64,000 bases of DNA, from positions 110,892 to 174,891 of the forward strand of contig JAPSLC010000003.1 in assembly GCA_031181345.1 (NCBI GenBank), given 5' to 3'. Made by a program: the position numbers and the translations under genes. Each line of letters opens with the position of its first letter. Position 1 is the first letter of the stretch. Below, piece after piece: positions 1 through 8,552 of the stretch. The notes under the pieces were generated by a model. That model made no database searches, was not told where the DNA came from, and was given only the letters and a program-made list of their open reading frames with translations. This stretch comes from Cupriavidus sp. GTDB taxonomy: Bacteria; Pseudomonadota; Gammaproteobacteria; Burkholderiales; Burkholderiaceae.

Positions 1-866
1 GCGGCCGACGACGAATCCATGAACCACAGCCCCGGATGGGTCGGCTCCTCGGCCTTGTCGAGCACGCCGTCGACGGTGCATTTCTTGCCGATCTTCTGGA
101 TGTTGCCGAGCGCCTTCTCTTCGATCGTGGTCAGGCCGCCGGCGATATTGCCCTTGGTGGGCTGCGACTCCGACAGATCGGTGGTCTTCCAGCGGTCGAT
201 CATGCCCTGGTAGCGCTCGAACATCGCCATGAACTGGTGGCGCACCTCGTCGTTGGCGCAGCGCGCCGCGACGATATGCTCGCCGCCGGTCAGCTCGGAG
301 GTCTCGCCGAACACCAGCGTGGTGCCGAGCGGATGCAGCTTGTCGAAGGCATTGCCGACGGTCGGATTGGCGCCGCAGCCCGACGTCGTATCCGACTCGC
401 CGCACTTGGTCGACACCCACAGGTCGGCGATCGGGCATTCGACGCGATGCAGCGCGGTGGCGTACTGCACGAATTCCTTGGCGGCCTTGGACGCGCGCTT
501 GATGGTCTCGTGGTCGCCGTGGCCCTCGATGCCGAAGCCGACCACCGGCTTGCCGGTCCTGGCGATGCCGTCGACCACGCGCTTGGTCCAGCCGTCCTCG
601 ATGCCGATCACCACCACGGCGGCGACGTTGGGATTGCTGCCGGCACCGATCAGCGTGCGGAAATGCAGCTCCAGGTCCGGGCCGAACTGCAGGCGGCCAT
701 AGGGATGGGGGATCGCCATCGTGCCCTTGATGGCATGCGCGACCGCTTCCGCGGCGGCATTGGACAGGTCGTCCAGCGGCAGGATGATGACGTGGTTGCG
801 GACGCCGACCCGGCCGTTGTCGCGGCGGTAGCCCCAGAAAGTGGTGTTTTGATCGATGATGGACAT
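1..866 (-). CDS. UxaA family hydrolase / altronate dehydratase-like large subunit (partial, runs off window start)
   Basis: Reverse-strand reading [49 protein letters not shown]...[24 protein letters not shown] is typical of the UxaA/GarD family; ATG at 866. Confidence 0.85.
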   Translation of the reverse strand, partial: MSIIDQNTTFWGYRRDNGRVGVRNHVIILPLDDLSNAAAEAVAHAIKGTMAIPHPYGRLQFGPDLELHFRTLIGAGSNPNVAAVVVIGIEDGWTKRVVDGIARTGKPVVGFGIEGHGDHETIKRASKAAKEFVQYATALHRVECPIADLWVSTKCGESDTTSGCGANPTVGNAFDKLHPLGTTLVFGETSELTGGEHIVAARCANDEVRHQFMAMFERYQGMIDRWKTTDLSESQPTKGNIAGGLTTIEEKALGNIQKIGKKCTVDGVLDKAEEPTHPGLWFMDSSSA

Positions 867-998
867 GGCGTGGTGTTCGGTTCTCGGATTGCTGAATTCG
901 CCTGCATGACCTGGATCGCTGCAGGGCTGCGATGGCTGCGATGGCGGGAATGGCGGGGAGCGAAGGACCTGCCCGCGCGCCGCGCCGGGCGGCGCCGC

Positions 999-1280
999 TT
1001 ACCAGCGCTTGGTCTTGATGTTGTGCACGTGGGCGTGCTCGCCGGCCTTGATCGGCGCGACCACCTTGCCGATGTCGACGCCGTACTTGTAGACCGTGTC
1101 GTTCGGCGCCATGTCGCGCAGCGCCACCTTGTGGCCGATCGGAATCGGCTGGCGCGCGGTCACCGTGATGGTGCGGTCCTCGTCCATGATCCAGGCGTTG
1201 AGTTCGGTGCCGGCCTCGATCCCTTCCACCACGGCCACGGCCACCGTGTCCTTGGCGTCGTGCAGTACGACGTGAATCAT
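999..1280 (-). CDS. UxaA family hydrolase, small SAF-domain subunit
   Basis: MIHVVLHDAKDTVAVAVVEGIEAGTELNAWIMDEDRTITVTARQPIPIGHKVALRDMAPNDTVYKYGVDIG: SAF-domain altronate dehydratase N-terminal subunit, upstream of the large subunit. Confidence 0.85.
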   Translation of the reverse strand: MIHVVLHDAKDTVAVAVVEGIEAGTELNAWIMDEDRTITVTARQPIPIGHKVALRDMAPNDTVYKYGVDIGKVVAPIKAGEHAHVHNIKTKRW

Positions 1281-1597
1281 CGCTGTGTCTCCTCTGTGGG
1301 TTGGTGCGTGCATCGGATCATAGGTGCCCAAATCATAAAGGTCAACCAACTCATCTATATGAATCAGATGTATAAAATTGTGCGCCGCACGAACTTGGGA
1401 CGCTGGGCGTGTCGATCGCCTGCGCTCCGCCGGCATGGAAAGTAACTTGCCGAGAAAATGAGAAGCGTTTGCTGACGCACGGACGAGGGACCGCGAGCGG
1501 CCTGAAGATCGGTGCCGCGGAGCTTTCCCTGGCCGCGGCCGCCCGGAGCCAAAGGGAGACCGGCCGCCCCGACCTCCGCCTATCGGGAGAATCGGTC

Positions 1598-2335
1598 ATG
1601 CGTCCGATCAGACTGCTATTGGTGGCGTCGCTGTTGCTGAACCTCGCGTTCGTCAGCGCCACGGTGATGGCGATTCACCGCCTTGGCGGCATCAGCTATC
1701 TCGCCTTCAAGCTCAAGCACCGCGACGACGGCTCCGGCTACAGCGCCGGACGGCTGCAGCACCTGCGCTCGCTCGATGCCGCGCTGCCCGCCGGCAAGAT
1801 CGTCTTCGTCGGCGACTCGATCACCGAGGCCGGGGAATGGGGCGAATTTCTCGGCCATGGCGATGTGGTCAATCGCGGCATCGGCGGCGATTCGACCGCA
1901 CGGATCCTCGATCGCATCGAATCGGTGGCCAAGACGAAGCCATCCAGGCTGTTCCTGATGGCCGGCATCAATGACCTCGGCGCCTTCGACGAGCGCGAGG
2001 TGTTCGACCGCTATCGGCAGATCGTCGACACGGTCAAGCGTGTGTCGCCCGGCACGCGCATCTATGTGCAGAGCACCCTGCCGGTCAACCGCCAGATTCG
2101 CGACACCGGCCGCGACAATGGCCGCGTCGCGCAGTTCAATGCCCTGCTGGCCGAGCTGGCGGCCAAGGACGACCGGGTCGAGTGGATCGACGTGGGCCGC
2201 GCGCTGGCGGACCGGGACGGCAACCTGGACCGCGCGTACACCTATGACGGCGTGCATCTGAACGGCGCGGGTTACGCGCGCTGGAAGGCCGTGATCCTGC
2301 CGCATCTGCAGGGCACCAGCGTGGCGGCGCGATAG
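1598..2335 (+). CDS. SGNH/GDSL-type hydrolase, N-terminal membrane anchor
   Basis: GDSIT block (FVGDSITEAGEW), GGDST, MAGINDL and DGVHLNGAGY blocks of SGNH hydrolases; hydrophobic N-terminus. Confidence 0.85.
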   Translation: MRPIRLLLVASLLLNLAFVSATVMAIHRLGGISYLAFKLKHRDDGSGYSAGRLQHLRSLDAALPAGKIVFVGDSITEAGEWGEFLGHGDVVNRGIGGDSTARILDRIESVAKTKPSRLFLMAGINDLGAFDEREVFDRYRQIVDTVKRVSPGTRIYVQSTLPVNRQIRDTGRDNGRVAQFNALLAELAAKDDRVEWIDVGRALADRDGNLDRAYTYDGVHLNGAGYARWKAVILPHLQGTSVAAR

Positions 2336-2464
2336 GCCAGCTCCGTTGCACGCATCGATTCGCGCGCGGGCATCAGCGGCGTGCCGAACCGGCTTCTGGT
2401 ATGTTCGGCGGGATGGATAGCGCGAGACCTCGTTCGTCGCATCCCCCGCCTCCCGGATGACCCC

Positions 2465-2560
2465 ATGTTCCAGGTGATCGCCCCTTGCCCTGCGTTGGCG
2501 CCCTACGTCAACGGCTACTGGTTCGTCCAGGATCTGGAGGGCGTATCACATTGCGCTGGA
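2465..2560 (+). pseudogene. Remnant of an AraC-family regulator N-terminus
   Basis: MFQVIAPCPALAPYVNGYWFVQDLEG resembles AraC-type N-termini; the following residues do not continue the family and no HTH follows. Confidence 0.35.
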
Positions 2561-2815
2561 ACGGCCGACGTGTACGGCAAGGGGGTGCGCGGCGACCCGA
2601 TGGGCGATAACGCGCATCTGATGAACCCGATGCTGGCCGATCGCGCCCTGCTGCGGCGACGGCTGTTGGCGGGGCTCGTCGCCGCCGTCAGCGTTCATGG
2701 CGTCCTGCTTTCGAATACAGGCCCACGCGTACCAGGCCGGGGAGTAAGCGCTTCCGGTCCCGCAGCGAATGACGCGACATCGACCACCGAGGTGGTTCTT
2801 CGGGCTTTCCGGACA

Positions 2816-2856
2816 CAAAAAAACAAGCGGCAGACACCATGCCGGCATCTGCCGCT
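2816..2856 (-). terminator. Rho-independent terminator of the Q-rich microprotein gene
   Basis: 9-bp stem agcggcaga/tctgccgct with an adjacent run of 7 A on + (U-tract on -). Confidence 0.75.
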
Positions 2857-2876
2857 ACACCTGCGCATCGCGCCGC

Positions 2877-3008
2877 TTACTTCTGTTGCTGCTGCTTGCG
2901 CTCGCGCTGTTGGCCGCCTTGCTGCTGCTGGCCGCCCTTGCTTTGTTGCTGTTGCTGCTGCTGCTTGCTGCCGCTCTTTTGGCCTTGGCCTTGCTGTTGC
3001 TGAGTCAT
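2877..3008 (-). CDS. Gln/Gly/Lys-rich 43-aa microprotein MTQQQQGQGQKSGSKQQQQQQQSKGGQQQQGGQQRERKQQQQK
   Basis: Reverse-strand ORF below the 60-aa cutoff; GGAG SD 7-8 nt upstream of ATG (ccGGAGaccatcATG); intrinsic terminator ~20 nt after the stop. Confidence 0.6.
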   Translation of the reverse strand: MTQQQQGQGQKSGSKQQQQQQQSKGGQQQQGGQQRERKQQQQK

Positions 3009-3218
3009 GATGGTCTCCGGATGTGCGGACATGACGTCCGGACCAGAATGGATGCATCGAGCGTGCCAGCACGGAGATCGGGTGTGATGCCGGCGTGGGG
3101 AGACCTAAAGTGCGCAGCGTAGCCGTCATGCGCTTGGGAAAGGCAGTCGATGTCGCAGAATCTGCACGATGCATTGTCAATGCTGCAAACGGGTCCTTGC
3201 CTGGAACACCCGCCCGCT

Positions 3219-4148
3219 TCACAGCGGTACCGGCGACAGCGTGCCGAGCCATGCGACCAGCGCCAGGATGGCGGCGGCGCAGCCGGTTTCCAGCCACAAG
3301 CTTCGGCGCAGCGCGCTGGCGGCCCGTCCGGAATCGCCGGACGCCAAGGCGGCGGCAAGGCGGGGGCTGAGCCGATAGCGATTCAGCGCCGCGAAGCCGA
3401 GCATCGCGCCGAACAACCCGAGCTTCGCCAGCAGCAGCAGGCCATACGCGGTCGATGCGATGCCGGCCAGTGACGGGCCGACGATCAGCCAGTAGTTGAT
3501 GACGCCAGTCAGCACCAGCATGGCAACGATGAGCGTGCCGACGAAGGCGAAACCGCTGGCGGTGCGGCTCAGCATGGCGAGGTTTTCCGGCGTGGCTCGG
3601 CGCGCACGAACGGCCATCCAGACGAAGGCCAGCAGCGCGCCGATCCAGGTGCCGGCGGCAAGCAGGTGCGCGATATCGGCGCCGAGATGGAGGTAGCGTC
3701 GGGCGCCCTCGTCCATGGCGCCGTGGCCGGCCCACGCCAGTGTGGACAGCGCCACGGCGCCGGCGACGGTGACGATGCCAAGGCAATGCTTGCGCCGCCC
3801 GCTGCAAACCGGGATGGCGAGCAGCACCGCAAGCAGCGCCACCATGCGCACGCACCAGGCAAGGCCGAAGTCGGTCGCGGTCACCACCAAGCCGATAGTC
3901 TCCGCATCCAGTCCAGAGTATTCCGCGACACCCGACAGCGCCTTGGCCATCATCCCGAGACTGCCAACAGACAGCACCAGGCCGACTATCGCGCCGCCGG
4001 CCGCCACGTGCAGCGTGGAAGCGGCGAAGGGGGGTCGCCGCTCGTCGCCGCGCAATGCATGCAAGGCGAAAAACGGCAGCCCAAACACCAGCATCAGGTC
4101 CAGGTACAGCGCGAACCGCACCAGCACGGTCTGCCAGTCCGGCGGCAT
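3219..4148 (-). CDS. copD: Copper homeostasis membrane protein CopD
   Basis: Multi-TM protein MPPDWQTVLVRFALYLDLMLVFGLPFFALHALRG..., directly downstream of copC. Confidence 0.9.
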   Translation of the reverse strand: MPPDWQTVLVRFALYLDLMLVFGLPFFALHALRGDERRPPFAASTLHVAAGGAIVGLVLSVGSLGMMAKALSGVAEYSGLDAETIGLVVTATDFGLAWCVRMVALLAVLLAIPVCSGRRKHCLGIVTVAGAVALSTLAWAGHGAMDEGARRYLHLGADIAHLLAAGTWIGALLAFVWMAVRARRATPENLAMLSRTASGFAFVGTLIVAMLVLTGVINYWLIVGPSLAGIASTAYGLLLLAKLGLFGAMLGFAALNRYRLSPRLAAALASGDSGRAASALRRSLWLETGCAAAILALVAWLGTLSPVPL

Positions 4149-4152
4149 GGAT

Positions 4153-4539
4153 CTACTTCACCTGGAACGAGATCCTGCCGCCGACCGGATGCGTGTCCGA
4201 CGAGACGGCACGCCATTCGAGACGGTAGCTGCCGGGCACCAGCGGCTTTGCCGGCGTGACGATCATCGTCTTCGCGTCGTCGCCCTGGGACACGGTGGCC
4301 GCGATCTTCATCGGCCCATGGTCCGCCATGCCGGGCATGCCGGTCATCAGCAGATTGGCGCTGGAAAACTGCTTCACCAGCCCCTCGGAAAACCGCAGCT
4401 CGATCCGTTCCGGCGCCGGCACCTGGGCGTTGTCGGCAGGCGTCGACGACAGCAGCCTGGGATGCGCGAACGCGGTCTGGCCGATCAGCAGGGCCGCGCC
4501 CAGCGACAGGGTATGGATGGTCGTACGGATAGCGCGCAT
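4153..4539 (-). CDS. copC: Copper homeostasis periplasmic protein CopC
   Basis: Signal peptide then HPRLLSSTPADNAQVPAPERIELRFSEGL...YRLEWRAVSSDTHPVGGRISFQV, CopC fold motifs. Confidence 0.93.
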   Translation of the reverse strand: MRAIRTTIHTLSLGAALLIGQTAFAHPRLLSSTPADNAQVPAPERIELRFSEGLVKQFSSANLLMTGMPGMADHGPMKIAATVSQGDDAKTMIVTPAKPLVPGSYRLEWRAVSSDTHPVGGRISFQVK

Positions 4540-4579
4540 GGGACGCCCTCCCGGAAGTCAGCGATGTCGAAGGTATGGC

Positions 4580-5674
4580 TCAAAACCAGACACGCACGCC
4601 GGCGACGAAACGCGTCTCGCCGCTGCGGCCCCCCGAGGCGCGCACCATGTCGGCCGTATTGCCGAACGTCTGGTAGCGCTCGACGCCGATGTATGGCGCG
4701 AACTGGCGGCTGAACTCGTAGCGTAGCCGCACGCCGACCGCACCGTTGGACAGGCCGCTGCCGACGCCGACCTCGCGGTCGTTCTTGCCGTAGAAATTGG
4801 CCTCGACGCGCGGCTGCAGGATCAGGCGCTGCGTGATCAGCAACTCGTACTCCGCGGACAGCCGCAGCGCCGTGCGCCCTTCGGTGCCGAGGTAGCCTGT
4901 CGCGTCCAGCTCGAACCAGTAGGGTGCCAGACCTTGCACGCCGAACGCGAGCCAGTTGCGCGCGGGGCGGCCGTGGCCGGCGTCGTTGCGGATACCGAGC
5001 TGGGTGTCCCAATAGCTGGCGATGGCGTGGCCCCACAGCAGCTCGGTGCGGGCCTCGTGGACCTTGCCGCGTTCGACCTCGCCCTCGGCCTTGATCACCA
5101 GCCGGTCGTAGGTCCCGCCGAACCACGCCTGGGCCTCGTACGCGGCAGCGTTCGTTTCGCTGCCGCGCGCCCACTCGAGGCGGTCCACCAGCACCGAGCC
5201 GAACAGATGCTCGTCGGCCATATGCAGTTGTCGATGTGGACCGAGCGCGTACTGGCCGACGCCGAGGCGATGGCCGCCGGAATACGCGTGCGGATCGCGC
5301 GCATCGGGCGGAGCGCTGCCGCCCTGCATCTTCATGTCGCCGTGGTCCATCGTCGGCGGCGGGGCGCTGCCGTGTGGTGTGCCTTGCCCGGTGCCGTGGT
5401 CCATCGGCTGTGCCGTGCCATGGTCCATGCCGTGGTCGGCGCCGTGCGTGTCGGCGGGCTTGGCAGCAGGTTCGGCGGTCTGGCCGGCCGCGGGTTTTGC
5501 GGGGGCCGGTTGGTGATGGTGTTCGTGGTGCTGATGCTGCCGGTGCTGCTGGTGCTGATGATGCTGACGATGCTGATGATGGTCACCGTGATCGTGCTGG
5601 TGCGGCTGCTGTCCCCACGCGGCGCTGGTGCCAGCGGACGCCAGCAGGAAGGCAAGAAGTGTTTTCGATGGCAT
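4580..5674 (-). CDS. copB: Copper resistance outer membrane protein CopB
   Basis: Signal peptide, extreme His-rich N-terminus, C-terminal LEWARG...WDTQLGIRND...LRYEFSRQFAPYIGVE...FVAGVRVWF typical of CopB. Confidence 0.93.
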   Translation of the reverse strand: MPSKTLLAFLLASAGTSAAWGQQPHQHDHGDHHQHRQHHQHQQHRQHQHHEHHHQPAPAKPAAGQTAEPAAKPADTHGADHGMDHGTAQPMDHGTGQGTPHGSAPPPTMDHGDMKMQGGSAPPDARDPHAYSGGHRLGVGQYALGPHRQLHMADEHLFGSVLVDRLEWARGSETNAAAYEAQAWFGGTYDRLVIKAEGEVERGKVHEARTELLWGHAIASYWDTQLGIRNDAGHGRPARNWLAFGVQGLAPYWFELDATGYLGTEGRTALRLSAEYELLITQRLILQPRVEANFYGKNDREVGVGSGLSNGAVGVRLRYEFSRQFAPYIGVERYQTFGNTADMVRASGGRSGETRFVAGVRVWF

Positions 5675-5721
5675 GGCTCGGGCCCCGTGCGTCTTGGAAT
5701 TAGGATGGAAGCTCGGGCCCG

Positions 5722-7587
5722 TCAGGCCACCAGCACTTCGCGGAACATGCCTGCGTCCATATGCATCATCAGATGGCAATGCCAGGCCCACCGTCCGAGC
5801 GCATCGGCCGTGACGAGGAAGCTGATGCGCTGCGCCGGCTGCACCGGAATCGTGTGGCGGCGCGCCTGGAAGGAACCGTCCGGCGCCTCCAGCTCGCTCC
5901 ACATGCCGTGCAGGTGCATCGGGTGGGTCATCATCGTGTCGTTGTGCAGGATCACGCGAAGCCGCTCGCCGTGGCGGAAATACACCGGGGTCGACTTGCC
6001 GAACTCCAGGCCGTCGAAGGACCAGGTGTAGCGCTCCATATTGCCGGTCAGGTGCAGCTCGACCTCGCGGCCCGGTCCGCGCTCGTCCATCGGCCCGCCG
6101 ACCGTGCGCATGTCGGCCAGCGTCAGCACGCGGCGTCCGTTGTCGCGCAGGCCGATGCCGGGATCGTCCAGATTGGTGCGCGCCATATCGACCCGCATAT
6201 CGGTGCTCGGGCCGTATTCCGTGCGCGCATGGCGGGCGGTCCGGCTGGGGACCTTGAGCGAGCTGTCGGCCGGCATCGCGGGCTTGGCGTGCTGGCTGTG
6301 GTCCATCGCCATGCCGCCGTGCTGCATGTTGTGCATGCCATGCATGCCGTGCGTGCCGTGCATGGCGTGCATGGCGCCGTGGTCGTGAGCGCCGCCATGG
6401 CCCATGCTTCCCATCGCTCCCATGTCGCCCATCATGTCGGTCATGGTCAGCCATTGGGCCTTGTCGAGCGGGGGCACGGCCGCCTGCAGCCCCGCGCGCG
6501 TCGCCAGCGTGCCGCGCGCATAGCCGGTGCGGTCCATCGACTGCGAGAAGATCGTGTAGGCCTCGTCGCGCGGCTCCACCAGGACATCGCAGGTCTCGCC
6601 GGGGCCGAAGCGGAATTCGTCGACCGTCACCGGCTCGATGTTCTGGCCGTCGACCTGCACGACCTTGAGCTTCAGCCCGGGAATGCGCACGTCATAGAAG
6701 GTATTGCCGCTGCCGTTGATGAAGCGCAGCCGGACCTTGTCGCCCGGCTTGAACAGGCCAGTCCAGTTGCCGGCCGGCGTCACGCCATTGGTCAGGTAGG
6801 TCAGCGTATGCGAGGACAGATCGGCCAGATCGGTCGGGCTCATCCGCATCTGGTTCCACATGCGGCGCTTGTCGACGGCGGCCTTGACGCCGTCGTTGGC
6901 GACATCGCGGAAGAAGTCGACGACGGTGGGCTGGTTGTAGTTGTAGTAGTCGCTCTGGGTCTTGAGCTTGGACAGCGCGCGCATGCCGTCCTCGTCGGTC
7001 CAGTCGGACAGCAGCACGGTATGGTCGCGATCCGCCCGGATGCGGTCATCGTCGCCGTCGATGATCAGGCCGCCGTAGACGCCGGTCATCTCCTGGAAGC
7101 CGGAATGCGAGTGGTACCAGTAGCTGCCGCTTTGCACGACCTTGAAGCGGTAGGTGAAGGTCTCGCCCGGCGCGATGCCCGGGAAGCTGATGCCCGGCAC
7201 GCCGTCCATCTCGAACGGCAGGATGATGCCGTGCCAGTGGATCGAGGTCGGCTCGCGCAGGCGGTTGGTGACGCGGATGGTCACGGTATCGCCCTTGCGC
7301 CAGCGCAGCGTCGGCCCCGGCAGCATGCCGTTGATCGTGTGGGCGATGGCCGGCTTGCCGGTGAAGTTGACCGCCGCCTCCTCGATGAACAGGTCGAACT
7401 CGGTGCCGGTCAGCACCGGCGCGCTGCCGCTGCCTGCCCGCTGCGGACGGTCCGCATTCTGCGCCCATGCGGCGCCCGGCACGCCGGACAGCGCACCGAG
7501 CACGCCGCCCGCGACCAGCCCTTGCACGAAGCGCCGGCGGGACAGATGGGGCGGCAGGGCCAGGGTGGTGGGGGCAATGCGGGGCAT
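5722..7587 (-). CDS. copA: Copper resistance multicopper oxidase CopA, Tat signal
   Basis: Twin-arginine signal SRRRFVQGLVAGG; HWHG, YWYHSH, HPMHLHG and WHCHLMMHMDAGM copper-ligand motifs; Met/His-rich segment. Confidence 0.95.
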   Translation of the reverse strand: MPRIAPTTLALPPHLSRRRFVQGLVAGGVLGALSGVPGAAWAQNADRPQRAGSGSAPVLTGTEFDLFIEEAAVNFTGKPAIAHTINGMLPGPTLRWRKGDTVTIRVTNRLREPTSIHWHGIILPFEMDGVPGISFPGIAPGETFTYRFKVVQSGSYWYHSHSGFQEMTGVYGGLIIDGDDDRIRADRDHTVLLSDWTDEDGMRALSKLKTQSDYYNYNQPTVVDFFRDVANDGVKAAVDKRRMWNQMRMSPTDLADLSSHTLTYLTNGVTPAGNWTGLFKPGDKVRLRFINGSGNTFYDVRIPGLKLKVVQVDGQNIEPVTVDEFRFGPGETCDVLVEPRDEAYTIFSQSMDRTGYARGTLATRAGLQAAVPPLDKAQWLTMTDMMGDMGAMGSMGHGGAHDHGAMHAMHGTHGMHGMHNMQHGGMAMDHSQHAKPAMPADSSLKVPSRTARHARTEYGPSTDMRVDMARTNLDDPGIGLRDNGRRVLTLADMRTVGGPMDERGPGREVELHLTGNMERYTWSFDGLEFGKSTPVYFRHGERLRVILHNDTMMTHPMHLHGMWSELEAPDGSFQARRHTIPVQPAQRISFLVTADALGRWAWHCHLMMHMDAGMFREVLVA

Positions 7588-7616
7588 GGAGGCAGTCCTT
7601 TGTGGTCTGAGGTCTG

Positions 7617-7655
7617 TCGTGGATCGTGGATCGTGGATCGTGGATGGATCGTCGA
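7617..7655. repeat. Short tandem repeat, ~4 copies of 9-bp gtggatcgt
   Basis: cgtggatcgtggatcgtggatcgtggatggatcgtcgatgg upstream of copA. Confidence 0.8.
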
Positions 7656-7702
7656 TGGCCTCGGCAGGATAAGGACCGTGCAGTAACCGCCCAATTACCC
7701 CG

Positions 7703-7722
7703 ACATTACATTCCGGTAATGT
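7703..7722. promoter_or_regulatory. Candidate CopR operator (inverted repeat) in the copA/copR intergenic region
   Basis: acattac-attccg-gtaatgt perfect 7-bp inverted repeat between divergent copA and copR. Confidence 0.6.
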
Positions 7723-7865
7723 TGGCGTCATGTAGGGCCGCCGCGCCCTACACTATCGCGACGGTTGCGCCTGGTGCCGATGGCGGGCGGGGCGCGAAGC
7801 GCAGAGCCAAAGCGGGACGCGGAAACTGGGAAGCGGAAGCAGAACGTAGCAAGCGGGAAGCGCGG

Positions 7866-8552
7866 ATGAAATTGCTGGTAGTCGAAGACGAGACCAAGAC
7901 CGGGGAATACCTGCGGCAGGGCCTGACCGAGGCGGGGTTCGTGGTGGACCTGGCCGCCAACGGCCTGGACGGCCAGCATCTGGCCATGACCGAGCCGTAC
8001 GACCTGATCGTGCTCGATGTGATGCTGCCGGACGTGGACGGCTGGCGCATCGTGCAGACGCTGCGTGCCGCCGACAACCGGGTCCCGGTGCTGTTCCTGA
8101 CGGCTCGCGACAGTGTGGCCGATCGCGTCAAGGGCCTGGAGCTCGGCGCCGACGACTATCTGGTCAAACCCTTTGCCTTTGCCGAGCTGCTGGCCCGCGT
8201 GCGCACGCTGCTGCGCCGCGGCGCCACCCAGGTCGCACTGGACCGCATCCAGATCGCCGATCTCGTGCTCGACCTGGCCCGTCGCCGCGCCACCCGGGCC
8301 GGCCGCCGCATCGTGCTGACCAACAAGGAGTTCTCGCTGCTGGAACTGCTGGCGCGCCGGCGCGGCGAGGTGCTACCGCGCTCGCTGATCGCCTCGCAGG
8401 TCTGGGACATGAACTTCGACAGCGACAGCAATGTGATCGACGTCGCCATCCGCCGCCTGCGCGCCAAGATCGACGACGACTTCGACATCAAGCTGATCCA
8501 GACGGTGCGCGGCATGGGCTATGTGCTCGAGAATCCGGAGGACGGCGATTGA
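7866..8552 (+). CDS. copR: Heavy-metal response regulator (CopR/CusR type)
   Basis: [36 protein letters not shown]...[10 protein letters not shown]...OmpR-type winged helix [14 protein letters not shown]. Confidence 0.93.
   Translation: MKLLVVEDETKTGEYLRQGLTEAGFVVDLAANGLDGQHLAMTEPYDLIVLDVMLPDVDGWRIVQTLRAADNRVPVLFLTARDSVADRVKGLELGADDYLVKPFAFAELLARVRTLLRRGATQVALDRIQIADLVLDLARRRATRAGRRIVLTNKEFSLLELLARRRGEVLPRSLIASQVWDMNFDSDSNVIDVAIRRLRAKIDDDFDIKLIQTVRGMGYVLENPEDGD

Noticed and set aside
2695-3855. 386-aa minus-strand ORF overlapping copD and the Q-rich gene
   Set aside because: Out-of-frame shadow; the true frames are CopD and the 43-aa Q-rich ORF with SD and terminator.
5761-7686. 641-aa plus-strand ORF opposite copA
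   Set aside because: Antisense shadow ORF in high-GC DNA; copA on the minus strand has Tat signal and all copper-ligand motifs.
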